Of a stretch of DNA of 64,000 nt, positions 1-7,590 are shown in pieces; positions within the stretch are counted from its first letter, which is position 1, and the number at the start of each line of letters is the position of its first letter. The DNA comes from Ignavibacterium sp. (GTDB lineage Bacteria; Bacteroidota; Ignavibacteria; Ignavibacteriales; Ignavibacteriaceae), in NCBI GenBank assembly GCA_032027145.1, contig JAVSMP010000001.1, positions 1,082,903 to 1,146,902 on the forward strand, read 5' to 3'. The notes beneath the pieces were generated by a model. It was not told the DNA's origin. It was given only the letters and a program-made list of their open reading frames with translations, and made no database searches. A program made the position numbers and the translations under genes.

Positions 1-167
1 CTTCAAGTTAATAACCCGGATGAGAAACAACTGGTTCCTTAACATAAGAAGGAAAATCAAAATTGAGCAACAGCTTTGGGAAACAAAACTAAAGGTAGGT
101 GCAACAACAAGAAATTGTAAAACAACAAATAAACTTTTAAAAACAGCACAACAAACAACACAAAAAG

Positions 168-596
168 ATGAATAAAGAACTGACAATAACAACAAGCATT
201 GAAATAATTGCTGACAAAGCAAAAGTTTGGGACGCTTTGACAAACCCCGAAAAAATAAAAATCTATCTTTTCGGGACGGAAACCTTGACAAGTTGGAAAA
301 CGGGAAGCGAAATTATTTTCCAAGGCGAGTATCAAGGACATCAATACAAAGACAAAGGAACAATCCTTGACATCAAGACAAACGAATTTTTGCAATACAC
401 TTATTGGAGTGGTTTTTCGGGACTTGAAGACAAACCCGAAAACTATTCAGTAGTAACATACAAACTTGACACAGCAGACAACAAAACTTTGCTGACATTG
501 ACACAAGCAGGTTTTGCAAACAAAGAAGCTCAACAACATTCGCAGACAAATTGGACGAACGTTTTACAACAAATAAAACAACTGACAGAAGAATAA
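168..596 (+). CDS. SRPBCC (AHSA1-type) domain protein
   Basis: A 142-residue single-domain protein of the START/Bet v1-like SRPBCC fold, AHSA1 type. It begins with the usual strand carrying the pattern I.I.A....VWDALTNPEKIK and ends with an amphipathic helix (WTNVLQQIKQL). Members bind hydrophobic ligands or, as in Aha1, modulate chaperones; a specific role cannot be read from sequence. It is the first complete gene of the cassette array and its stop lies a few bases before the R'' box of attC1. The cassette's left end is at or before the window start, and the 167 bases upstream show no other gene. Confidence 0.8.
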   Translation: MNKELTITTSIEIIADKAKVWDALTNPEKIKIYLFGTETLTSWKTGSEIIFQGEYQGHQYKDKGTILDIKTNEFLQYTYWSGFSGLEDKPENYSVVTYKLDTADNKTLLTLTQAGFANKEAQQHSQTNWTNVLQQIKQLTEE

Positions 597-601
597 CCGC
601 A

Positions 602-732
602 GCTAACATCGTATTGGCAATAGGTGAGCTGAACAGCTTCGTATCAACGGAAATGCTAAATTCAGCTTTTGTTCTTTGTATCAACAGTAGTGCTGAAAAT
701 CCCGCCCATCGCCAATACGCGGCACGTTAGCA
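602..732 (+). repeat. attC-like site 1
   Basis: Imperfect palindrome beginning GCTAACATCGTATTGGC and ending GCCAATACG...GTTAGCA, with the outer arms complementary over the stem and a long, structured centre. The right core GTTAGCA fits GTTRRRY. It closes the SRPBCC cassette; the cut point G^TT lies at 726/727. Confidence 0.82.
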
Positions 733-1455
733 GTCAGGCTATGACGACACAATAGAAATGATATGACACCAAAGGAAACTCTACAAAAATGAAGCGTAAA
801 CAAATTTACCTATTGATTGGTCAAAAAGGGAGTGGGAAATCTTTCATTGGAAACCTTTTTGAAAAAAACTTTGGGATAAAATTCATTCGTGTAGAAGATT
901 GGGCAAAGAGAATTAAGAAAGAAAGGGCTGTTGACAATGAAGAATACTTGATGCAAGTTTTTGACGAAATTGAAAAAGGCGTTAGGAATTGTTCAAAGGA
1001 ATCAGACAAACTTGTATTTGAATCAACAGGATTAACCCAATATTTTGACAGAATGATACAAAACCTAAGTCGGGATTTCAGAGTAACTACTATTGGAGTT
1101 TATGCAGACAGCAAAACCTGTTTGCGCAGAGTAAAATCCAGAGACCAAGATATTCACATCAATGTTTCTGATGATCAAGTCTTTATGATAAATGAAAAAG
1201 TGAGACAAAGAAACTATAAATCTGACTTTTTAGTAATTAATGAGAATAAAAGCAAAGAAGAGTTAATCAATGAAGTTGCTAAAATTGTTAGAGCGATTGA
1301 AATGTAAATCCCAACTAAAAGTCCGAACCGCTAACAAGGTATTGCCAAAAGCGGGGGTGACGAACTTCTATGAAACTTTTGTGCTTAACCGAACATTAGT
1401 TTTTCAAATGAACAGTAGTGCAGAAACGCTCCGCCTTCGGCAATACCCGAAACCG
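727..1455 (+). mobile_element. Gene cassette: P-loop kinase
   Basis: The unit runs from TTAGCAG at 727 to the G of the GTT core at 1455. Its R'' box (GCTAAC at 1330, preceded by CC) is the reverse complement of the cassette start except for one base. It carries one gene. Confidence 0.75.
789..1307 (+). CDS. P-loop NTPase, small-molecule/nucleotide kinase-like
   Basis: 172 residues. A Walker A loop GQKGSGKS sits at residues 11-18, right after the first beta strand. The protein then follows the adenylate/shikimate kinase plan: a lid-like stretch with several arginines (RRVKSRDQD, about residues 115-125) and a final helix. No family-specific substrate motif is visible, so the substrate is unknown; a phosphotransfer role is inferred from the fold. 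It is the only gene of its cassette, 62 bases after the attC1 core and just before attC2. Kinases of this type turn up as accessory cargo, but I cannot link this one to a phenotype. Confidence 0.72.
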   Translation: MKRKQIYLLIGQKGSGKSFIGNLFEKNFGIKFIRVEDWAKRIKKERAVDNEEYLMQVFDEIEKGVRNCSKESDKLVFESTGLTQYFDRMIQNLSRDFRVTTIGVYADSKTCLRRVKSRDQDIHINVSDDQVFMINEKVRQRNYKSDFLVINENKSKEELINEVAKIVRAIEM

Positions 1456-1461
1456 TTATAT
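1330..1461 (+). repeat. attC-like site 2
   Basis: Left arm GCTAACAAGGTATTGCC, right arm GGCAATACCCGAAACCGTTATAT. From the AAC at 1333 it is identical to attC3 apart from one base, although the preceding genes are unrelated. It closes the kinase cassette and abuts the first 227-bp ORF-less element. Confidence 0.82.
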
Positions 1462-1682
1462 CTCAATTCATTGATGCCCATCATCCCTCCAAAGGAGTCG
1501 CTCGGACAGCTTTTAACAGGCAGAATACCTTAATAATTGCTTAACAGTTTTTATAAATCATCGAATGGATTTTTAATTTTAGATAATTGTGAACTACTAA
1601 TCTGTGTATAAAGAAGTGTTGTTTACCTGCAGTAAAGTTTCAAAATAAAATTAAAATTATTATAATTGCGGTAAACAATAAG
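1456..1682 (+). mobile_element. 227-bp ORF-less element, copy 1
   Basis: It starts TTATATCTCAATTC directly after the attC2 core G and ends ...CAATAAG just before the TTGTGGG that begins the next cassette. Copies 2 and 3 are identical over 227 bp, and copy 4 has four substitutions. It contains a GGTAAACAA / TTGTTTACC inverted repeat near the right end, a CTGCAG site and only a 19-codon reading frame. No transposase, terminal inverted repeats or target duplication are seen. An R'' box matching its own start is absent; GCTTAAC at 1539 is the nearest candidate. Confidence 0.85.
1638..1668 (+). promoter_or_regulatory. Possible Bacteroidota-type promoter in ORF-less element (copy 1)
   Basis: TTTC at 1638-1641 is followed after exactly 19 bases by TATAATTG at 1661-1668. 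Each box is one base off the Bacteroidota consensus (TTTG, N19-21, TAnnTTTG). Transcription would start just inside the right edge of the element and enter the next cassette. The same arrangement is present in copies 2 and 3, and weakened in copy 4. Confidence 0.35.
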
Positions 1683-1767
1683 TTGTGGGTAAGTTTAGAA
1701 AGACACCCAAACCGACAAAAGAACCGTTTAAAATTGTAAATTTGCCGAACTAACAAATAAAGACTTC

Positions 1768-2925
1768 TTGAAAGTAGAGCAGAACATATCAAGACTTAAA
1801 TACCTGCTGACATTGTACAAAATGACAGTAGAAGACTTGCTATTGTCTATAAGTGAAGGACTTAAAAAACCATTAACCAAAGACGACATTTTTTCTAATG
1901 AGATAAACGTTAGTCACTTAAAACGAATAGACAAGGTATTTAACAAAGGACTTCACTACTATTTAGACCCAAAATCTCCAGAAGTTTCGAAAGATGCTAG
2001 CATATTCTTCAGAAAAAATAGGTTTGGGATAGAACTTAATATTGGTGCAAAAAAAATTGTAAACCAATTCGAAGAATTTAAAATATCGCTTTCAGCGATT
2101 TCAAAATTAGCTGAGATAAATATTGACAGGTCTTTGCCAGTCTTTTCAGTACAAGACGATCCTAAAGTTGTTGCAATTAAAATCAGAAAAGAGTTATACC
2201 CTGTTTTTAACCCGATGCCAAAAGAGTTTTTACGAGCATTGATTTCAAAATTTGCCGAAAAAAATATTTTGGTTTTTGAGTTTGTAGAAACTTGGAATAA
2301 AAAAGAGAAGGCGAATATTGACGGCTTTTTTCTTGCACCAAATGTAATTGTTCTTAAGCGGCAACAATCTTCTTTCAGAAGAGAGATTTTCACTCTTATA
2401 CACGAGTTAGGACACTACTTGCTTAACGAAGAAGAAATTGAAGAACTTGACATTTCAAACTTCGCCAATAACAAACTTTCAGCCATTGAAAGATGGTGCA
2501 ACGACTTTGCATACTATTTCTTGGCAGGAGAATACAATAAAGCATTTGAACAAATTGACAAAGTTGACGGAACAAATGACTATCACTTTGAATTGATTGA
2601 AAGCATTTCAAAGCATTCACATTTAAGCCAAATTGCATTATTTACAAAACTTCTGTTTCAGAAAAAAATTTCTCAAAGTAACTATAATACAATAAAAGCT
2701 GACTTTGACGAGCAATACAGATTACGTCAAGAAAAAGAAAAGAAACAAAAAGAACTTGATAAATTGAAGGGAATTCAAAAAGGTGGCTCAACTCCCAAAC
2801 CTATGAACTCACCATTGCTAATATCAACCATTCAGACAGCTTTTTATGAAGGTGTAATAAACGAGTATGATGTTTGTAAAATGCTAAATATTTCACCTGA
2901 TAAATTAGAAAACTATTTACAATGA
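1768..2925 (+). CDS. ImmA/IrrE-family metallo-endopeptidase with HTH-like N-terminus
   Basis: 385 residues with a zinc-peptidase HELGH at residues 212-216, inside the family pattern FTLIHELGHYLLN, followed by ERWCNDFA, which matches the ImmA/IrrE third-ligand region. The first 70 residues are helical and resemble a degenerate XRE-type DNA-binding region. Such proteins cleave repressors or act as antitoxin-like partners. Translation probably starts at TTG 1768, because the ATG at 1822 would remove conserved N-terminal helix. The stop overlaps the next gene (ATGA, 2922-2925), so the two are translationally coupled. The pairing with a DUF4411 PIN-like protein is a recurrent two-gene toxin-antitoxin-like arrangement (family knowledge). 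Confidence 0.82.
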   Translation: MKVEQNISRLKYLLTLYKMTVEDLLLSISEGLKKPLTKDDIFSNEINVSHLKRIDKVFNKGLHYYLDPKSPEVSKDASIFFRKNRFGIELNIGAKKIVNQFEEFKISLSAISKLAEINIDRSLPVFSVQDDPKVVAIKIRKELYPVFNPMPKEFLRALISKFAEKNILVFEFVETWNKKEKANIDGFFLAPNVIVLKRQQSSFRREIFTLIHELGHYLLNEEEIEELDISNFANNKLSAIERWCNDFAYYFLAGEYNKAFEQIDKVDGTNDYHFELIESISKHSHLSQIALFTKLLFQKKISQSNYNTIKADFDEQYRLRQEKEKKQKELDKLKGIQKGGSTPKPMNSPLLISTIQTAFYEGVINEYDVCKMLNISPDKLENYLQ

Positions 2926-3491
2926 AAGTAGTAATCGACACAAATTCGCTCTTGTCGTTGGTTCGTTACTACTTACCATTTGACAAAAAAGGAGTTCTAT
3001 TTCAATTCATTAAATCTAAAATCGAGAACGGTGAAATAATCATTATAGACAAAGTTCTTGATGAATGCACTTATAATTCAAAAGGACTTGTTCTTTCCAA
3101 ACTACCATATCTAAAGGACAAAACCTTTTTGAAATCTTCAAAAGTTCCTTATAAAACTGACAGCTTACTTGTTCCAAATACAAGACAGTTCTTTCACCAG
3201 TTAAATACTGTATTTGTAAACTCGCCAATTAGAAGAAAACTGACAAATGTAGAATTTGAAAATCAAAAGAACTCGTTTATTAAAAGTGCCGATATGAAAC
3301 AAGTGATTTTGTCTTTGAATATAAAAAATCAAGGCGAGCAGGTGATTATAGTAACAGAAGAAACAGAAAGCAGTAACGATAACAAACTCTTCCAAAAGAT
3401 ACCTGCGATTTGCAAAGTGTTAGAAATTGAAACGATGACTTTGCCTGAATTAATTGCAAAATATGACGGTATTGACATTGACTTCCAATAG
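2922..3491 (+). CDS. PIN-like DUF4411 protein, putative RNase toxin
   Basis: 189 residues. It opens with the PIN signature MKVVIDTNSLL (Asp6, Asn8), has a central acidic residue in the DEC segment and a later IVTEETESSND region that fits the DUF4411 branch, where the usual second Asp cluster is replaced by T/E-rich residues. PIN proteins are Mg-dependent ribonucleases. It overlaps the ImmA-like gene by four bases, so the likely reading is nuclease toxin plus regulator. The gene lies wholly within a cassette, as toxin-antitoxin pairs often do in long arrays, where they stabilise the array. Nuclease activity is inferred. Confidence 0.75.
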   Translation: MKVVIDTNSLLSLVRYYLPFDKKGVLFQFIKSKIENGEIIIIDKVLDECTYNSKGLVLSKLPYLKDKTFLKSSKVPYKTDSLLVPNTRQFFHQLNTVFVNSPIRRKLTNVEFENQKNSFIKSADMKQVILSLNIKNQGEQVIIVTEETESSNDNKLFQKIPAICKVLEIETMTLPELIAKYDGIDIDFQ

Positions 3492-3497
3492 AAAACC

Positions 3498-3633
3498 TAC
3501 GCACAACAAGGTATTGCCCAAAGCGGGGGTGACGAACTTCTATGAAACTTTTGTGCTTAACCGAACATTAGTTTTTCAAATGAACAGTAGTGCAGAAACG
3601 CTCCGCCTTCGGCAATACCCGAAACCGTTATAT
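3498..3633 (+). repeat. attC-like site 3
   Basis: Left TACGCACAACAAGG, right arm ending CCCGAAACCGTTATAT. The block 3505-3854 (attC body plus ORF-less element) equals 1333-1682 with one substitution. Confidence 0.8.
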
Positions 3634-3854
3634 CTCAATTCATTGATGCCCATCATCCCTCCAAAGGAGTCGCTCGGACAGCTTTTAACAGGCAGAATAC
3701 CTTAATAATTGCTTAACAGTTTTTATAAATCATCGAATGGATTTTTAATTTTAGATAATTGTGAACTACTAATCTGTGTATAAAGAAGTGTTGTTTACCT
3801 GCAGTAAAGTTTCAAAATAAAATTAAAATTATTATAATTGCGGTAAACAATAAG
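3628..3854 (+). mobile_element. 227-bp ORF-less element, copy 2
   Basis: Identical to copy 1, with the same left (G^TTATATC) and right (AATAAG^TT) junctions. The following cassette starts TTAGGCAACA. The bases after it, 3855-4029, hold no gene that I can recognise. Confidence 0.85.
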
Positions 3855-4029
3855 TTAGGCAACATTGCTAAACAGACCGGACAACAAAACGAATGACACA
3901 TCTGCGGCAGACTATTTCACGGTAATTTGACGCAGAAGACAGAAAAACAAAAGGCCGACCCTTCAGAGATTTTTATTTGATTTTTGCCGACACACAATTT
4001 TTTGTCATAGTTTTTGAACCCACGCTTCC

Positions 4030-4119
4030 TTTAGCATATTTACAGGTTAGTTTTTAAAATGCGTAGGAAAAATTACGCATTTTAAAAACTTGCTCCGCAC
4101 CACCTGCAAAAGAGCTAAA
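4030..4119 (+). repeat. Bracketing hairpin H1 (ATA/AGA internal loop)
   Basis: Outer stem TTTAGC/GCTAAA, internal loop ATA (4036-4038) against AGA (4111-4113), then TTT/AAA and CAGGT/ACCTG. It shares its architecture with H2, H3 and H4 but not the stem sequence. A second, perfect hairpin is nested inside. Confidence 0.6.
4049..4090. terminator. Perfect 17-bp hairpin
   Basis: Arms 4049-4065 and 4074-4090 are exact reverse complements (AGTTTTTAAAATGCGTA and its partner) with an 8-base loop. The A/T tails on both sides would make it a bidirectional terminator, insulating the operon from the left. A structural role with H1 is the alternative. Confidence 0.55.
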
Positions 4120-4194
4120 GCCCACTGCACAATCAAAAACATACGCCAAAAAAATCGCCCACCCGCCAATGAATGACGTTGTTAATAATTATTC

Positions 4195-4225
4195 TTTGAC
4201 TGTAATGTACAATTTGTTACTTTTG
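4195..4225 (+). promoter_or_regulatory. Bacteroidota promoter of the RM/TIR operon
   Basis: TTTG at 4195-4198, 19 bases, then TACTTTTG at 4218-4225: an exact match to TTTG-N19-TAnnTTTG. It lies 30 bases before the TTG start of the regulator gene. Confidence 0.7.
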
Positions 4226-4238
4226 GACATAAAATGTC
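4226..4238 (+). promoter_or_regulatory. Possible operator (GACAT-AAA-ATGTC)
   Basis: A perfect dyad, GACAT/ATGTC with a 3-base centre, lies immediately after the -7 box, over the predicted transcription start. It is a natural site for the HTH protein encoded next, as with controller proteins of restriction systems. Binding is inferred. Confidence 0.5.
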
Positions 4239-4256
4239 AAGTCAAATGGTTTCAAG

Positions 4257-4565
4257 TTGAAAAATATAGCGGAAATAATCAGAGAACTAAGAGAGCAAAA
4301 CGGACTATTGCTTCGACAGGTTGCTGCAGAAATAGAAATTGACCAAGCTCTTTTAAGCAAAATTGAACGTGGAGAGCGAATGCCGACAAAAGATCAAGTT
4401 ATTCGTTTGGCTAAATTTTATAAGGTTGACCCGAATGAATTTTTGATTGCGTTTATAAGCGATAAACTTGTTTACGAATTGCAGGACGAAGAAGTAGCTT
4501 TAAAGGCCATGCAAGTAGCCGAGAAGAAAATAAACTATATAGCTAAAAAGAAAAATGGCAAATAA
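4257..4565 (+). CDS. XRE-family HTH regulator (controller-protein-like)
   Basis: 102 residues. A helix-turn-helix of the Cro/CI (XRE) type occupies roughly residues 5-60 (RQVAAEIEIDQALLSKIERG, the canonical LSKIE recognition-helix pattern). TTG 4257 is used because the only nearby upstream ATG (4246) runs into a stop. Its 3' end overlaps the methylase gene by 11 bases. Small XRE proteins in front of type II systems act as controllers that delay nuclease expression; the dyad at 4226 overlapping the promoter would allow autoregulation. The regulatory role is inferred from context. Confidence 0.82.
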   Translation: MKNIAEIIRELREQNGLLLRQVAAEIEIDQALLSKIERGERMPTKDQVIRLAKFYKVDPNEFLIAFISDKLVYELQDEEVALKAMQVAEKKINYIAKKKNGK

Positions 4566-6141
4566 AAAACTCATAGAAAAAATTGCCAATGAGTTGCCGA
4601 GCCATTATGCTGACCGGCTTGGGTTGAATTATGCCAAATCTGTTAATCAGGAACACAAGAAAACAAACGGACAGTTTTTTACTCCGATTGAAATAGCCGG
4701 ACTGATGGGAACATTCGCTGAATCTCGTCAAAGTTCTCTCAGAATACTTGACCCCGGTTGCGGCACAGCTATTCTGACATGCGCATTAATAGAATCACTT
4801 GCAGAGAGCAATAAAAAATTGAAGGAGATTGAATTAATAGTATATGAAACCGACAAAGCATTAATTCCATACACAAAAGAATCGATTGATTATTTGAGAA
4901 GTTGGTTAAGTGAAAAAAATATTGATTTTAAATCTGCGGTTCATACAAATGATTTCATTCTTGAAAACGCAGATTGCTTAACAGATAATGGCAACTTGTT
5001 TTCACAGACAATTGAACCGTTCGATATTATTGTTTCAAATCCTCCTTATTTCAAATTGCCGATTGACGACAAACGGGCGATTGCTGCAAAAGCAGTTGTT
5101 AACGGCCACCCAAATATCTACGCTATTTTTATGGCAATTTCCGCGAGATTACTGAAAGAAAACGGCCAACTAATATTTATTACACCGAGAAGCTACGCTT
5201 CCGGGAGTTACTTCAAATTATTTCGTGGGTATTTTTTCAAGATAATTGAAATTGATAAAGTGCATTTGTTTGTTTCCAGAAAGGACACGTTCAACAGAGA
5301 TAAGGTATTACAGGAAACAGTAATCATAAAAGGCACGCGAAAGGAAAAAACAAATCCGAAGCACAAAGTAAATGTTTATTCATCACATGGGTTAAAAGAT
5401 ATTGATTCTCCAATAATCAAATCTTTCACACAAAAGGAATTGATTGATCTCAATTCAAATGAAAAAATATTGTACCTACCCACAAGCGATTCAGATGAAG
5501 TGATTTTGAATGTTTTTAAAAATTGGAATGGAAACTTGAATAAATACAATATTCAGATTTCAACCGGCCCTGTCGTTGCGTTCAGATCAAAAGAGTATTT
5601 ACATGACACATATCAAAACGGAACAGTATTTTTAGCTCCACTCTTTTGGCTACATAACGTAAAGCAAATGGTCTTGGAATGGCCGATGCCAAAGCCCGAA
5701 AAAGGACAATATGTAAGAATACAGGATGAATCAAAGTCTATTCTCATTCCAAATAAAAACTACGTTCTATTGAGGCGCTTCAGTGCTAAGGATGATAAAA
5801 GCAGATTGGTCGCAGCTCCGTACTTTTGCAATTTCATTGAAGCAGAATATATCGGGGTAGAAAACAAGGTAAATTACATCTATCGTCCGAAAGGTCATTT
5901 GGAACGAAACGAGGTAATTGGGCTTTGTGCTTTATTAAACAGCAGTTTATTCGATTCGTATTTCAGAATTTTTAATGGAAATGTAAATGTGAGTGCAACA
6001 GAACTCAGGGAAATTCCACTTCCACCGCTCGAAATGATCAAAGAGATTGGCAACAGCATTATTCTTTCCAATGATTTTTCGGTAGATAACGCCAACAAAA
6101 TAGTAAGTGAACAATTTGAATTTACACCAGCAATAATATGA
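4555..6141 (+). CDS. BsuBI/PstI-type N6-adenine DNA methyltransferase
   Basis: 528 residues. AdoMet-binding motif I is LDPGCGTAIL (about 65-74) and the catalytic motif IV is NPPY (162-165). The order, with a long C-terminal target-recognition half, fits gamma-type N6-adenine methylases such as M.BsuBI and M.PstI. It should protect host DNA from the nuclease encoded next. It overlaps the regulator by 11 bases and the nuclease by 4 (ATGA), so all three are coupled. Known relatives recognise CTGCAG; the specificity here is not proven. The gene sits fully inside an integron cassette. Confidence 0.88.
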   Translation: MANKKLIEKIANELPSHYADRLGLNYAKSVNQEHKKTNGQFFTPIEIAGLMGTFAESRQSSLRILDPGCGTAILTCALIESLAESNKKLKEIELIVYETDKALIPYTKESIDYLRSWLSEKNIDFKSAVHTNDFILENADCLTDNGNLFSQTIEPFDIIVSNPPYFKLPIDDKRAIAAKAVVNGHPNIYAIFMAISARLLKENGQLIFITPRSYASGSYFKLFRGYFFKIIEIDKVHLFVSRKDTFNRDKVLQETVIIKGTRKEKTNPKHKVNVYSSHGLKDIDSPIIKSFTQKELIDLNSNEKILYLPTSDSDEVILNVFKNWNGNLNKYNIQISTGPVVAFRSKEYLHDTYQNGTVFLAPLFWLHNVKQMVLEWPMPKPEKGQYVRIQDESKSILIPNKNYVLLRRFSAKDDKSRLVAAPYFCNFIEAEYIGVENKVNYIYRPKGHLERNEVIGLCALLNSSLFDSYFRIFNGNVNVSATELREIPLPPLEMIKEIGNSIILSNDFSVDNANKIVSEQFEFTPAII

Positions 6142-7073
6142 GCAAACTTGACGAAGCAAAAAAGATACTCAAAGAATTAGGGCTGCCAACAGCGCAGCAA
6201 AATGAAATATCTGCATATACATTGTTGGCACTCTGCGGTATTAAGCCACGTGATAGTTGGAGTAAGGCTACTCGTAAAAGTTTAAAGGTTACCAAAGGAA
6301 TTATGGCGTTTGTCCTTGATGTTCACAAAAAAGAGTACGCTCCAAATACAAGAGAAACATTTCGCAGACAGGTTTTACATCAATTTGTTCAGGCACGAAT
6401 TGCTGACTATAATCCCGACAATCCAAAACTCCCTGTAAATAGCCCGAATGCTCATTATGCTATTACTAATGAAGCTCTGGAAGCCATTCAAGCCTTTGGA
6501 ACAAAGAACTGGAAAAAAGCTGTTGAGAGATTTAAAGCAGAAGCCGGAGAATTGGCGAAGCGATATAAAAAAGAAAGAAAACAAAACCTGATTCCCGTAA
6601 AACTTAGTAACGGCAAGACTATTAAACTTTCATCAGGAAAACACAATGAAGTTCAAGCTGCCATCGTACATAATTTTGCAGCAAGGTTCGCTAATGGCGG
6701 ATCGGTTCTTTATTTGGGAGATACAGCGAAAAAAGATTTGTTCGTGGATGAAAAGAAGTTGAAAGAATTAGGAATACCGATTGACCAGCACAGTAAACTG
6801 CCAGACGTTGTGATTTATGATGAGAAGAAAAATTGGTTGTTCTTGATTGAAGCGGTTACTTCACATGGGCCGGTTTCTCCGAAACGACTTGTTGAGCTGG
6901 AAGAATTTCTGAAAGACTGTAAAGCCGGGAAGATTTATGTAACAGCATTTCCCGATTTCACCGAATTTAAAAAACACTCCAATAATATTGCCTGGGAAAC
7001 GGAAGTATGGCTGGCTGATACGCCAGACCATATGATTCATTTCAATGGCGATAGATTTATGGGGCCAAGGTAG
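6138..7073 (+). CDS. BsuBI/PstI-family type II restriction endonuclease
   Basis: 311 residues, close to R.BsuBI/R.PstI. The N-terminal half is a helical DNA-binding region and the C-terminal half carries the family core: VLYLGDTAKKDLF, then KLPDVVIYD (Pro222-Asp223) and LFLIEAVTSHGPVSPKR (Glu238), the PD-(D/E)xK-like centre of this family. It cleaves unmethylated target DNA, probably CTGCAG-like by family. The ATGA overlap with the methylase keeps modification and restriction in one transcript, with the regulator first. The gap to the TIR-like gene is 31 bases, so read-through is likely. Confidence 0.87.
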   Translation: MSKLDEAKKILKELGLPTAQQNEISAYTLLALCGIKPRDSWSKATRKSLKVTKGIMAFVLDVHKKEYAPNTRETFRRQVLHQFVQARIADYNPDNPKLPVNSPNAHYAITNEALEAIQAFGTKNWKKAVERFKAEAGELAKRYKKERKQNLIPVKLSNGKTIKLSSGKHNEVQAAIVHNFAARFANGGSVLYLGDTAKKDLFVDEKKLKELGIPIDQHSKLPDVVIYDEKKNWLFLIEAVTSHGPVSPKRLVELEEFLKDCKAGKIYVTAFPDFTEFKKHSNNIAWETEVWLADTPDHMIHFNGDRFMGPR

Positions 7074-7104
7074 AATTTAAGAACAATAAAAACAATTAAA
7101 GGGT

Positions 7105-7590
7105 ATGTGGCCAGTATTAATAGGATTAGGGATAGGGGCGTTAATAGCAAGTGCTTTTTCAGATGAAGAAGAACCTCCTAAAAAAAGAAGGAGAGGCACA
7201 ACCCGTAGGACAAAGAAGAAGATCTTTATCAGTTTTGCAATTGAAGACAAGAAGTACAGAGATTTTCTTGTTTCACAAGCTAAGAATGAAAGAACTCCAT
7301 TTTCTTTTGTTGACATGTCGGTAAAAGAACCCTGGACACAAAAAATTTGGAAAGAGAAGTGTAGAGAAAAAATTCAGAAGTGTGATGGAATGATTGTCTT
7401 GCTAAGTAAAAATACGTGGCATTCAAGTGGCTCAAGATGGGAAATAACCTGTGCGAAAGAGGAAGGCGTTCCGGTTATTGGAATGCATATAAAGAAAAAT
7501 GATAAAGGTGCGAAGCCGCCCGAACTTAACGGAAAGAAAGTAATTGAATGGTCATGGGATAATTTGGATGAAACAATTAGCAAATTTTAA
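7105..7590 (+). CDS. Membrane-anchored TIR-like (DUF1863/ThsB-like) protein
   Basis: 161 residues. An N-terminal hydrophobic segment (residues 2-17, PVLIGLGIGALIASAF) is followed by an acidic then very basic linker (KKRRRGTTRRTKKK) and a TIR-like domain starting IFISFAIED. Family hallmarks are FVDMSVKEPW and SRWEITCAKEEG; Glu113 of WEI is the expected catalytic glutamate. This is the MTH538/DUF1863 branch to which Thoeris ThsB belongs. ThsB proteins make a cyclic ADP-ribose-type signal on phage infection (established); here that activity is inferred. The stop abuts the next start (7590/7591). It is paralogous to the gene at 8448. Confidence 0.82.
   Translation: MWPVLIGLGIGALIASAFSDEEEPPKKRRRGTTRRTKKKIFISFAIEDKKYRDFLVSQAKNERTPFSFVDMSVKEPWTQKIWKEKCREKIQKCDGMIVLLSKNTWHSSGSRWEITCAKEEGVPVIGMHIKKNDKGAKPPELNGKKVIEWSWDNLDETISKF

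Larger units (their letters stand above)
1683..3627 (+). mobile_element. Gene cassette: ImmA/IrrE protease + PIN-like protein
   Basis: It starts TTGTGGGTA at 1683, directly after the ORF-less element. The matching R'' is TACGCACAAC at 3498, complementary except for one base. It carries a two-gene overlapping operon. Confidence 0.75.

Noticed and set aside
1270-1533. Reading frame across attC2 and the ORF-less element (also 3454-3705)
   Set aside because: It is made of the palindrome and the repeated element, has no start signal, and the same peptide recurs only because the DNA is repeated.
1456-1682. Insertion sequence or MITE explanation for the 227-bp element
   Set aside because: No terminal inverted repeats and no target duplication; the junctions coincide with the G^TT cassette cut instead.
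1737-1744. TAAATTTG before the ImmA gene as a Bacteroidota -7 box
   Set aside because: The -7 match is exact but no TTTG is found 19-21 bases upstream, so I did not list it as a promoter.
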